Of a stretch of 64,000 nt of DNA, positions 7,945-16,562 are shown in pieces. Below the pieces are notes generated by a model. That model was given only the letters and a program-made list of their open reading frames with translations, made no database searches and was not told the DNA's origin. The position numbers and the translations under genes were made by a program. This DNA is from BD2-11 sp965115885. GTDB lineage: Bacteria; Gemmatimonadota; Gemmatimonadetes; Longimicrobiales; Gaopeijiaceae. Numbering within the stretch: the stretch's first letter is position 1; each line of letters starts with the position of its first letter. The DNA is taken from positions 744,001 through 808,000 of the forward strand of contig OZ220479.1 of NCBI GenBank assembly GCA_965115885.1, given 5' to 3'.

Positions 7945-9193
7945 CGATGTGTCCCGCTAGCATCAAACTCTCAAAAAGGTGGTCTTCGACGGGCATCTGG
8001 AGAGCTTCGGCGATTTCTGGATCGTCAAGCAGGGATCCATGAGCCGGGAACGGCTCGATCACACTTCCGTCTCCATCGCGGCGTACGTTGAAAAGACCGA
8101 CCTCGGCAGTTGACCTCGAACGAGCTTCCTTGAGCACAGCGTTGCAAAACACAGGCGAGTGGGTGGTGACCACGACCTGACTACCACGGTCCAGTGCGAG
8201 CGAAGTCAACACCTTGGCGATCAGCTCGATTCGACGGGGATGCACGCCGTTTTCCGGCTCCTCGAAGGCCAGCAAGGATCGATTCCATGGATTGACGCTG
8301 AGAGCCCATAGTCCTATGATGCGCAACGTTCCTTCGGAAACGACTCGGGAGGAGTACTTGGCATCGTCCTGCTGAATGTAGAAGTCGAGCATACCGCGAC
8401 TGTCGAGGTCTACATCGAATCGAGATACGCTCGGGACTGTGGTCCTCACGCCCCTGCGAACTCCTTCGTAGTGCATGGGACGTTCTCGTTTGAGCTTGTA
8501 GAGGAACGGAACGATGTACTGTCCGAACACTCCAATGTCGGAGACGTCCATGGGCGGCATCTCCGCGCGCATGGCGACACGTGGGTCCAGAAAATAGGAT
8601 CGCCAGTCTTCGAGTTCCCCGCGCACTCGTTCGATGTAGGGGTAGGCCGGAGACCCGAAGCGGGCATCGGACAGAATCGCGTAGTTCTGCCCCAGCTGCT
8701 CCAACCTCGGTCGCCCGCCGCCTTTTTGTCGACGAACCGATATTTGGCCGTCGGTGACTTCGATCGCGGGCTTTCCCTTGGGGCGACCGGTCATGGACAG
8801 AGCCGATAGGCACTCGCCCCGGTTAGCCAAGGTGCCCGACCTGTAGTCGATTTCAATTTCGATCTCGTAGCGGTATGCGTTCTCGCGACCGATCTGCTCG
8901 CGGGGAACGCTCAGATCCGCCTCGATGGAGAAGCGGGCCTCCGATTTCGAGGCGAGGTCCGGGATTCCCCCTCGATGCAGAGTGAACAGCTCGAACGCGT
9001 AGCCTCGGATCATCCGACCGTCGAGCGCGTCCATGAGTGTGCGACGGGTGCCGATCCTGGAAAGCGCCTGAATCGCGTCGAGCAGATTGCTCTTTCCCGC
9101 CGAGTTGGGCCCGAACAGCACCGACATGCGTGGAAACTCCACCGTCGCGTTCTTGAACGACTTGAAGTTACGGACGCGGAGCCTCTTGAGCAT
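7937..9193 (-). CDS. SMC/OLD-like AAA ATPase of a two-gene defence module
   Basis: A 418-residue ATPase. The N-terminus MLKRLRVRNFKSFKNATVEF leads to a P-loop FGPNSAGKSNLLDAI at about residues 27-41. A signature-like SEGTLRIIGLWAL and Walker B SLLAFEEPENGVHPRR follow near residues 290-325, and a switch QVVVTTHSPVF near 345. This is the AAA15/AAA21 architecture with the nucleotide-binding domain split by a helical insertion. In defence systems of this type the ATPase senses infection and activates the partner nuclease. The gene sits immediately beyond the integrase end, a common site for cargo defence genes. Confidence 0.8.
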   Translation of the reverse strand: MLKRLRVRNFKSFKNATVEFPRMSVLFGPNSAGKSNLLDAIQALSRIGTRRTLMDALDGRMIRGYAFELFTLHRGGIPDLASKSEARFSIEADLSVPREQIGRENAYRYEIEIEIDYRSGTLANRGECLSALSMTGRPKGKPAIEVTDGQISVRRQKGGGRPRLEQLGQNYAILSDARFGSPAYPYIERVRGELEDWRSYFLDPRVAMRAEMPPMDVSDIGVFGQYIVPFLYKLKRERPMHYEGVRRGVRTTVPSVSRFDVDLDSRGMLDFYIQQDDAKYSSRVVSEGTLRIIGLWALSVNPWNRSLLAFEEPENGVHPRRIELIAKVLTSLALDRGSQVVVTTHSPVFCNAVLKEARSRSTAEVGLFNVRRDGDGSVIEPFPAHGSLLDDPEIAEALQMPVEDHLFESLMLAGHIDE

Positions 9194-9657
9194 GTCGTCC
9201 CTGCGGCTCGATCATCTTGGCGTCTGAGAACCGGACGCTACCTAATTCAACATTGCGCAGACGACGCATCTTCGCAACCTCCGGGCGTGTGGGCCGTGGC
9301 CGCGATGAACCCGTGCGTCCGCTCGCCAAATTCGGGCTATTCCCGCGACGCGAGCGCAGCGTGTCCCAGATCGTCTTCGCGTTCCTCGCTGGAAGCGGAT
9401 TCGATTCCTCGCGGCATGTTCGTGAAACGCGCTCGATATGCAAAGAACGTATCGAAATTCGGGGAACGCACGGCCCGCCCGGACCGGTGCGTGGTCGAAG
9501 CCGACTCCCGGAGGGCGAAAGGTTGCCCGGTCGCCAATACCGCAGCAAGCGCATCGCGGACCTCAAAGGAGCGCACGAGGCGGATTCCTCGGTCCTGGCG
9601 ATCCGGGTGCCATGCGGATATCGTGATCGTACCCTCGTCCCAAGCCGGAGTGCTTCC
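9194..9657. other. Intergenic region between the defence module and the amine dehydrogenase locus
   Basis: This 464-bp divergent spacer has no convincing gene. It must contain the promoter of the defence operon (- strand) and of the LVIVD-repeat gene (+ strand), but I could not pick clear -35/-10 boxes. On both strands there are open frames with fairly ordinary amino-acid composition around 9340-9640, which might be the remnant of a small gene. Confidence 0.5.
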
Positions 9658-11712
9658 ATGCAACGGTTGACCGCCCTCGCGTCCCCGATCCTTCTGTTCG
9701 CGTCGCTGATCGCGTCCGGGCGCGCCCATGCGCAGGCCGGCGCCGGGAGCGTAGTGCGGTTGGCGGCGTCTCCGCCCTCCGTCGTCGTGGTGGCGGGGGA
9801 GGAAGTCCCCTTCGAGGTGCGCGCGCTCGACGCCCGAGGGCGCGTCGTGGCGGACGCCGGGGTGCGGACGGTGGCTCCGCGTGCGGCGGCGACCGTGCGC
9901 GGGGGGACGGTCCGCGGACGGTCCGCGGGCGAGTACGAGATCGTGGCGACGCTGCTCGCGCCGCCCGGGTTCCAAGGAACGCCGCCCAGCCTGCGCGTGC
10001 CTCTCACGGTGCTGGAGCCCGAGGTCGCCTCGGTGACCGTTGCGGCCGAGCCGGGCCGCCTCTATCAAGGCACAACCCTTCGCCACACCGCGACCGCCCG
10101 GCACGCGGACGGATCGGCGCGGCCGAGCCCGGCCGTGTCGTGGTCGAGCTCGGATCCGTCCGTCGCCGCCGTCGACCGCTTCGGCTACGTGACCGCCATC
10201 GGCACCGGCGCGGTCGCCATCCACGCCGATGTGGAAGGGACGGTCGGCACGACCGCCTACGACGTGGTCCCGTTTCCCGCCGTCTCGTTGGAGATCGTCG
10301 GGCTGGCCGACGAGGTGCGCACCGGCGACGTCCAGCGCCTCGTTGCGGTGGCGCGCGACGCGTCCGGCGCGGCGGTCGCGGACGTGCCGGTGACTTGGAC
10401 CCACACGGCGGTGCCCGACGCGGACATGATAGCGCCCAGCGCCTCCGGGCAGATCGCGCGCGGCCGCTTCGTCGCGGACGTGCCCGGGGTCCACACCGTC
10501 GTGGCCAACGCAGGTCCGTTGGCGGCGCGCGCGAACTTCCGAGCCGTGGCGCGCGACGCTGTGCGCGAGCTCACGGTGGTGGGGAAGGGGAGCACCGCCA
10601 CGGTGCGCACCACGGACTTCTGGGTGTTCGAGGGACGGGACGGCCGCGACTACGCGCTCACGGGCGCCAAGATGTCGGACGGGTACGCGTACGCTTGGGA
10701 CGTGACCGACCCGGGCAACATCTTCAAGACCGACTCCCTGCAGGTGGACGCGCGCGCAGTCAACGACGTGAAGGTGTCTCCCGACGCCCGGTACGCCACC
10801 CTCACCCGCGAGGGGGCTTCCAACCGGCGCAACGGGGTGGTTTTCCTGGATCTGGCCGATCCGGCCCACCCGGTGATCGCCTCCGAGGTCGTCGAGGGGC
10901 TCACCGGCGGCGTCCACAACGCCTTCCCGGCCGTCGACTACGCCTACGTGCTCTCCGCCGGAGACAAGTACGTCATCGTCGATGTCGCCGACATCTACGA
11001 TCCGCGCGTGGTGGGCGAGTACAATCATCCCGACAGCCGTCTGCACGACGTGTGGGTGCTCGACGGCATCGCCTATTCGGCCGAATGGGAGAAGGGCATG
11101 GTGGCCGTGGACGTGGGCAACGGGCGCTGGGGCGGCACTCCGGAGAACCCGGTGCTCATATCCGAGCTGCCTGTGCCGACCGGCACCACCCACGCCGTCT
11201 TCCCCTATCGTTCGCAGTCCACGGACCGGTTCTACGTCTTCGTCGGGGACGAGAACATGCAACGGAACGGACTCGCCAACGCAGGCCCGCGCGGCGGCGG
11301 CTCGTACCAAGTTCCCTACGACCCGGAGACCGGGGCGGGCGGAGTGCCGCTCGCGACCCAAGGCTATGTCCAGGTGATCGATTTCACGGATCCCGACAAC
11401 CCGGAAATGGTCGCCCGCTACGAGGTCAGCGAGTACGGCACTCACAACATTTGGGTGGAAGACGACATCCTCTACCAAGCCTACTACGAGGGCGGGTTGC
11501 GCGTGGTCGACGTCTCGGGCGAGCTCATGGGCAATCTGTACACCCAGGGTCGCGAGATCGCCGTGCACAAGTCCACGGACGTGAACGGATGGGTGCCCAA
11601 CTCGACCATGGTGTGGAGCGCGATGCCGTTCAAGGGCCACGTCTTCTTCTCCGACACGAACTCCGGGCTTTGGTCGGTGAAGGTGGAGCCGTCCGTGCGC
11701 CCGGTGTCGTAG
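9658..11712 (+). CDS. Secreted Ig-like/LVIVD-repeat beta-propeller protein
   Basis: A 684-residue exported protein. A signal peptide occupies residues 1-26 (ending GRAHA|QA). Then come bacterial Ig-like modules at about 30-300, including a BIG2-like one (VSWSSSDPSVAAVDRFGYVTAIGTG). The C-terminal half is a propeller of LVIVD-type repeats (GVVFLDLADPAHPVI, YVIVDVADIYDPRVVGEYNH, YVQVIDFTDPDNPEMVARY, GLRVVDVSG). I chose ATG 9658 because the signal peptide begins there and GGAG precedes it. The family has no fixed enzymatic role and acts extracytoplasmically. It is 57 bp upstream of qhpG on the same strand, so it may be a partner, for example an electron-transfer or docking protein, of the amine dehydrogenase. 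That link is inference. Confidence 0.8.
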   Translation: MQRLTALASPILLFASLIASGRAHAQAGAGSVVRLAASPPSVVVVAGEEVPFEVRALDARGRVVADAGVRTVAPRAAATVRGGTVRGRSAGEYEIVATLLAPPGFQGTPPSLRVPLTVLEPEVASVTVAAEPGRLYQGTTLRHTATARHADGSARPSPAVSWSSSDPSVAAVDRFGYVTAIGTGAVAIHADVEGTVGTTAYDVVPFPAVSLEIVGLADEVRTGDVQRLVAVARDASGAAVADVPVTWTHTAVPDADMIAPSASGQIARGRFVADVPGVHTVVANAGPLAARANFRAVARDAVRELTVVGKGSTATVRTTDFWVFEGRDGRDYALTGAKMSDGYAYAWDVTDPGNIFKTDSLQVDARAVNDVKVSPDARYATLTREGASNRRNGVVFLDLADPAHPVIASEVVEGLTGGVHNAFPAVDYAYVLSAGDKYVIVDVADIYDPRVVGEYNHPDSRLHDVWVLDGIAYSAEWEKGMVAVDVGNGRWGGTPENPVLISELPVPTGTTHAVFPYRSQSTDRFYVFVGDENMQRNGLANAGPRGGGSYQVPYDPETGAGGVPLATQGYVQVIDFTDPDNPEMVARYEVSEYGTHNIWVEDDILYQAYYEGGLRVVDVSGELMGNLYTQGREIAVHKSTDVNGWVPNSTMVWSAMPFKGHVFFSDTNSGLWSVKVEPSVRPVS

Positions 11713-11769
11713 GCGCGGCTGGACGGAGGCGAGCCCGGACGCGAGGTGTCCGGACCGGGCGCCGGAACG

Positions 11770-13419
11770 ATGAAGGCCGGGGCATCCGACCGCATTCTCG
11801 ACGCGGTCCTCGTCGGCGGCGGACCCGCCGGATCGGCCGCAGCCCGCCTGCTCGCGCTCTGGGGCCACCCGGTCGCGCTCCTCGCCCGTCCGCGGACGGG
11901 CCGTCCTCCGCTCGCCGAGTCCATCCCTCCCAGCACGCGCAAGCTCTTCGCCCTGCTGGGGATCGCACGCCGGATCGACGGTGCGGGCTTCTTTCCCGCC
12001 CGGGGCAATCTCGTCCGATGGGGCGACGCTCCGCTGCGGCGCGCCGATTTCGCACCCGGCTCGGTCGGTCGCCACGTGGTGCGCGACGCCTTCGATGCGT
12101 TGCTTCTGGATCTTGCCCAGGAAGCGGGGGCCGAGGTGCTGCGCGACGCCGCCGTGCGGCGCGTGTCCCGCGCGGACGCGGCCTGCGGTGCGGCCGGGGA
12201 GCGCCTCCACCGCGTCGAATACGAAGGGGGAAGCGGCGGAAAGGGAACGCGGTCGGCCCGCTTCGTCCTCGACTGTTCGGGCCGCAGCGGGGTGATCGCC
12301 ACGGAACTGCGCGTCCACGACCCGTCCAACGCCACCGTCGCCCTGGCCGGAGTGTGGCGCTCCGCCGCCCACGCGCCCCCCGCCGATCCCTCCACGCTGG
12401 TGGAGAGCTACCGCGACGGTTGGGCTTGGTCGATGCCGGTGTCGGACACGCGCCGCCACCTCACCATGATGATCGATCCGCGCCGCACCCGCCTTCTCAA
12501 GGGTCGGAGCCGCGCCCGCCTCTATCTGGCCGAACTGGAGAAGACTCGGGAGGCGCGCCGCCTAGTGGCCGACGCCCGCTTGGCGAGCGACGTCAGCGGG
12601 CACACCGCCTCCCAATACACCGCCTCCCGCTTCGTCGGGGACGGCTATCTGCTGGTCGGCGACGCGGGCAGCTTCATCGATCCGCTCGCCTCCGCCGGGG
12701 TCAAGAAGGCGCTCGCCTCCGCGTGGTTGGCGGCGGTTGCGGTCCACACCTGCATCTCGACGCCGGGCATGCGCGACGTGGCGCTCGACTTCTTCGCCAG
12801 CCGCGAGCGGGCGGCTTGGCTCGCCTATCGGCGTCACACCGCCCGGTACTACCGCGAGGCGGCGGAAGCCCACGGTCACGGCTTCTGGAGTGCGCGCGCC
12901 GAGGCCGCAGGAGACATTCCGCCGTCCGGGCGACCTGCACGCGCGCCCGGCGCTCCGACGCCCTCCGTCCCCGCCTTCGACACGTCCGCGGCGGCGCCCG
13001 TGCGCGCCTCCGCCCCCGACCCGGCGGCCGAAGTGCGCATTCCGGTCCCGACCGAGCCCGACGTCGCTTCGTTGCGTCGGGATCCGGATGTCCTGCGCGC
13101 CTTCGGCGAGCTGCGCGCCGCGCCGACCGTCCGTCTCCGCGCCGCGGCCGACCTGCGTCGCCTCCGACTTCCCGCGGTGCGCGGTCGCCGGATCGTCATG
13201 GACGAACATCTCGCCTCGCCCGCGCTCCCCAGCGGCGTGCGCTTCCTGCGCGACGTGGATCTTCCGCCCCTGGTCGCAATGGCCGCTGGCTTCGATCGGA
13301 TCCCCGACCTCTATGAAGCCTATCTGGATCGGGTCGCCACCGTCTCGTTGCCGGATTTCCTGGGTGCTCTTTCCGTCCTCCTGGGCAAGGGGATGCTCGT
13401 CAACGACTCGTCGCCGTGA
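11770..13419 (+). CDS. qhpG: QhpG-like flavin-dependent monooxygenase for quinone cofactor biogenesis
   Basis: A 549-residue FAD enzyme of the halogenase/aromatic hydroxylase class. The dinucleotide motif LVGGGPAGSAAARLLA is near residue 16. The second FAD motif LVGDAGSFIDPLASAGV is at about 295-312. In quinohemoprotein amine dehydrogenase loci a flavoprotein of this kind (QhpG) hydroxylates the precursor Trp of the small subunit QhpC so that it can become tryptophylquinone. A Pro/Ala-rich linker at about 385-425 joins the catalytic part to a C-terminal domain. An upstream GTG at 11746 is possible, but ATG 11770 places the Rossmann motif at the usual distance. Specific assignment as QhpG rests on the surrounding qhp genes. 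Confidence 0.8.
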   Translation: MKAGASDRILDAVLVGGGPAGSAAARLLALWGHPVALLARPRTGRPPLAESIPPSTRKLFALLGIARRIDGAGFFPARGNLVRWGDAPLRRADFAPGSVGRHVVRDAFDALLLDLAQEAGAEVLRDAAVRRVSRADAACGAAGERLHRVEYEGGSGGKGTRSARFVLDCSGRSGVIATELRVHDPSNATVALAGVWRSAAHAPPADPSTLVESYRDGWAWSMPVSDTRRHLTMMIDPRRTRLLKGRSRARLYLAELEKTREARRLVADARLASDVSGHTASQYTASRFVGDGYLLVGDAGSFIDPLASAGVKKALASAWLAAVAVHTCISTPGMRDVALDFFASRERAAWLAYRRHTARYYREAAEAHGHGFWSARAEAAGDIPPSGRPARAPGAPTPSVPAFDTSAAAPVRASAPDPAAEVRIPVPTEPDVASLRRDPDVLRAFGELRAAPTVRLRAAADLRRLRLPAVRGRRIVMDEHLASPALPSGVRFLRDVDLPPLVAMAAGFDRIPDLYEAYLDRVATVSLPDFLGALSVLLGKGMLVNDSSP

Positions 13420-13951
13420 AAGCGAGGTGGTCCGGGCGGACTTGAGCGCACACGGACGGGAAGGAAGCAGGAGCGGGTCGAGACCGCGTGGAGCGCCGGT
13501 GCAGGAGGGCGGGCTTGAGCGAGCCGTTGCGAAGGGTACGCGGACGTGGACTGGACTTCGCGGAGCCGCCACGTCTGTGGACGGCGGAGAAATCCATTCC
13601 CACGGGGGCGGCGGGCTGTTCGCTACGGCGGAGCGGGTCGGGAAGCCGAGTCGTGCGGGCATCCGCACCGTTCGGACTCCCGCTTTTTGGCCCGCGGTCC
13701 GGCCGCTTTCGGCAGGGCGGAACCAAATCGTTGGCCGCGGCGTGGCGGCAGATCGTGCAGTTTCGATCAACGTTGTACGATTTCCGCGAAGCGATAGAGA
13801 CGGCCTCCGCAGCACTGTTCGAGGGTCTTTCCGAGGTGTTCCGTCCATCCGGCCCTCCGGTTGCGAGGCGCCGGGCGGGACGAACTTTCGGAGCGCTTCC
13901 GGACCCTCGCTCGAATCGAGCTTCCCGGCTACACCCGCAAGCGCGCCAGCG
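13420..13951. other. Non-coding stretch between qhpG and the convergent SRPBCC gene
   Basis: This 532-bp gap lies between two convergent genes. Open frames here are short, have no ribosome binding sites and look like random high-GC translations. I see no RNA gene, repeat or clear terminator. Confidence 0.5.
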
Positions 13952-14602
13952 TCACTGCTCGATGAAAGGACCCATCGGCTCCCCCGTGTAGAACGCACGG
14001 GTGCGCGCCGCCGCGGCCTTCGCCGCACCGGGATCCGCGCCGGCCGAGACCGCCGCCCGTTCCCACCCCTCGCAGCTACCCCGGATGAAGGCTTTGCCGT
14101 CCGGCGACGCGGCGAAGGCGGCATCGTCCGGCTTCGGCGCGTCCGGTTGCGCGAGGTGGAACGCGAGGCCCAGGAACGCCAACTCCCAGCCGACGCCGCC
14201 GGCGCCCGGTCCGTACCGGTTCCAGTGTTGCGACGGCCGTTGCGTGTGCGTGAGCGCGAGCTGCGCGCGTCCGGCGCCGGCTTGCGCGCAGCGTGCTTCC
14301 ACCCAGCTCACGTCGCCGGAGAATTCCCATGTGAGCGCGAGGTGCCACGGCTGCCCGCAGGCGGTGATCACGCCCCCCGCGTTCCCCTCCAGCCGATAGC
14401 GGCCGCCGGGGCGGAGGTCGCCGCTGATCGGCAGGAACCACCGTGGGAGGCGCTCGCTACGGGTGATGGCGTCCCACAGATCGCGCAGAGTGGTGGCGTA
14501 GCTGCGGGAGAGGGTGATCGCGCGGGCCGGTTGGCCGTCGCGCTCGATCGCCGCCACCGAGCGCTCCGCAGCGTCCAGGTGTTCTCCGACACCGAAGTTC
14601 AC
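13952..14602 (-). CDS. SRPBCC / AHSA1-like ligand-binding protein
   Basis: A 216-residue START-like fold protein. The N-terminal ITLSRSYATTLRDLWDAITR and LPRWFLPISGDLRPGGRYRLEGNAGG match the AHSA1/activator-of-Hsp90-like group of SRPBCC domains, which bind hydrophobic ligands or act in stress responses. It starts at GTG 14602, preceded by GGAAGGAAGCC. It is transcribed divergently from qhpA and sits between qhpG and qhpA, interrupting what would otherwise be one block. No link to amine oxidation is known for this family, and it may be an unrelated insertion or a regulator of the shared promoter. Confidence 0.75.
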   Translation of the reverse strand: MNFGVGEHLDAAERSVAAIERDGQPARAITLSRSYATTLRDLWDAITRSERLPRWFLPISGDLRPGGRYRLEGNAGGVITACGQPWHLALTWEFSGDVSWVEARCAQAGAGRAQLALTHTQRPSQHWNRYGPGAGGVGWELAFLGLAFHLAQPDAPKPDDAAFAASPDGKAFIRGSCEGWERAAVSAGADPGAAKAAAARTRAFYTGEPMGPFIEQ

Positions 14603-14774
14603 GGCTTCCTTCCCTTGCTCGAGATCCGTCCTCGCGTGTTGCGGGTTCCACGGTTCGTGAACAGCTTGGCGTGCCCGGCTGCACCTGTCCAGGGCTCCGT
14701 TTGTCTCCGAAGCTCGCAGGCGATATCATCCCATGTGTCGGGCTCCAGCTTCTCCAACCTACGGGTCTCTCCGC

Positions 14775-16562
14775 ATGCCCCACCGCCCCCGCCCACCCCG
14801 TGCGCACCTGCTGGCGGGGCTTTGCGCCGCGGGCGCGTCCGTCTTCGCCTCCGACGCCCGCGCGCAGGGCGAGGCGGAAGGGTTCGCCATCGAGCACGAG
14901 ACGATCCGCGCCCGTTGCGCGGCGTGCCACGTCCCGGACTCGGAGGGGCGCATGTCGCGCATCTCCTTCGAGCGCAAGACGCCGGAGGGCTGGCAGAGCT
15001 CGCTCCAGCGCATGATCTCGCTCAACGGCGTGACGCTGGAAGCCGAGGAGGCGCGCGAGATCGTCAAGTATCTCGCGGACAACCAGGGACTGGCCCCGGA
15101 GGAATTGCGTCCGGGCCTCTTCGAGGTCGAGAAGCGAATGATCGACCACCGCTACGAGGCCGATGGCGACGTAGAGCTCACCTGCATCCAGTGCCATTCG
15201 ATGGGACGCGTGATCACGCAACGGCGCACGGCCGAAGAGTGGGAACTGCTCATGTCGACGCACCGCGGCTACTACCCGCTCGTCGACTTCCAGGCCTTTC
15301 TGCGCATGGGCCCCACGCCCGCGCAGCCCGGTCCCGACGAAGAGCCTCCCGACGTCCGCGAGCCCATGGAGCGCGCCGTCGACCACCTGTCCGAAGCCTT
15401 TCCCCTCCACACTCCGGAGTGGTCGGCGTGGTCGGCCACCATGCGCCCGCTCCGTCTCGACGGCACTTGGGTCTTGGCGGGTCGCCGACCCGGCCGCGGG
15501 GCGGTCTACGGCACGGTGACCATGGCCGCCGCCGGCGAAGACCGGTTCGCCACCCGCGCCAGCGCCGTCTATCCGGCCACCGGCGAGACCGTCGCCCGCA
15601 CCGGTCGCGGCATGGTCTACACCGGCTACCAGTGGCGGGGCCGCTCCGCCGTTTCGGGTGCGGCGGGCGACACGATGCGCGAGGTGATGTTCGTGGAGCG
15701 CGGGGCGAACGAGATCTTCGGGCGCTGGTTCAGGGGCGACTACGACGAGATCGGCATGGACGTGCGCCTTCGCCGCGTCGTCGGCTCCGCCGTGATCGCG
15801 GGGGTGCACCCCCGCGCCATCCGGATCGGCAGCGGCGAGAGCGAGGTGCGCATCTTCGGGGCGGGTTTCGCGAGCGGCGTGACCCCCGAGGACGTCGATC
15901 TGGGTCCGGGTCTGAGCGTGAGCGAGGTGGTGCGCTCGACCTCGGAGGAGGTCGCGTTGCGGGTGACGGTGGCCTCGGACGCGCTTTCCGGAGGACGCGA
16001 CGTTTTCGTGGGCGACGCCAGCTTGGCGCAAGCGGTGGTGCTGCACGACGGCATCGACCGCATCCAGGTGCTGCCGCGCACCGGCTTGGCGCGCTTGGGC
16101 GGCGTCGTCTTCCCCAAGGGGTACCAGCAGTTCGAGGCGGTCGCTTTCGACGACGGCCCCGACGGCCGCCCCAGCTCCGGCGACGACCTCGATCTCGGCC
16201 CGGTCGATGTCCAATGGAGCTTGGAAGAGTACGCCGCCACCTTCGACGACAACGACGTCGCTTTCGTCGGCGGCATCGATCGGACCGGGCTGTTCACGCC
16301 GGCCGCCGATGGCCCCAACCCCGCCCGCGACCGCAACCGCAACAACGTCGGCGACGTCTGGGTCGTGGCGACTCTCGACCGCGACGACGGCGCCCGTCCC
16401 CTGCGGGCGCGCGCCCATTTGGTCGTGACCGTTCCGCTCTACATCCGCTTCGATCCGGGTGCGAACCTGAGCGGGGTGGCGGGCTCGGATCGAGCGACCA
16501 GCCAGGACCCGGGGGGAAGCCGGCCTCCGCAGCCCGATCCCGGAGCGGGAGGGTGGAAATGA
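14775..16562 (+). CDS. qhpA: Quinohemoprotein amine dehydrogenase, diheme alpha subunit
   Basis: A 595-residue periplasmic subunit that carries two c-type hemes and passes electrons from the quinone cofactor of the small subunit to an external acceptor. Residues 1-31 form a signal peptide (cleavage after DARA). The heme motifs are CAACH (Cys48-His52) and CIQCH (Cys137-His141). The rest is beta-rich, as in the family's three barrel-like domains, and contains VHPRAIRIGSGESEVRIFGAGF and the conserved PKGYQQFEAVAF. The C-terminus ends close to the radical SAM gene, overlapping its ATG. An ATG at 14733 is in frame, but 14775 gives the better signal peptide. Length and both heme sites fit the family well. 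Confidence 0.92.
   Translation: MPHRPRPPRAHLLAGLCAAGASVFASDARAQGEAEGFAIEHETIRARCAACHVPDSEGRMSRISFERKTPEGWQSSLQRMISLNGVTLEAEEAREIVKYLADNQGLAPEELRPGLFEVEKRMIDHRYEADGDVELTCIQCHSMGRVITQRRTAEEWELLMSTHRGYYPLVDFQAFLRMGPTPAQPGPDEEPPDVREPMERAVDHLSEAFPLHTPEWSAWSATMRPLRLDGTWVLAGRRPGRGAVYGTVTMAAAGEDRFATRASAVYPATGETVARTGRGMVYTGYQWRGRSAVSGAAGDTMREVMFVERGANEIFGRWFRGDYDEIGMDVRLRRVVGSAVIAGVHPRAIRIGSGESEVRIFGAGFASGVTPEDVDLGPGLSVSEVVRSTSEEVALRVTVASDALSGGRDVFVGDASLAQAVVLHDGIDRIQVLPRTGLARLGGVVFPKGYQQFEAVAFDDGPDGRPSSGDDLDLGPVDVQWSLEEYAATFDDNDVAFVGGIDRTGLFTPAADGPNPARDRNRNNVGDVWVVATLDRDDGARPLRARAHLVVTVPLYIRFDPGANLSGVAGSDRATSQDPGGSRPPQPDPGAGGWK

Noticed and set aside
9337..12459. 1040-codon - strand frame opposite the LVIVD protein and qhpG
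   Set aside because: The + strand genes have signal peptide, repeats and FAD motifs. The antisense translation has none.
13420..13951. Open frames between qhpG and the SRPBCC gene as a QhpR-type regulator
   Set aside because: No helix-turn-helix or AraC-like sequence is seen in any frame and the frames are short.
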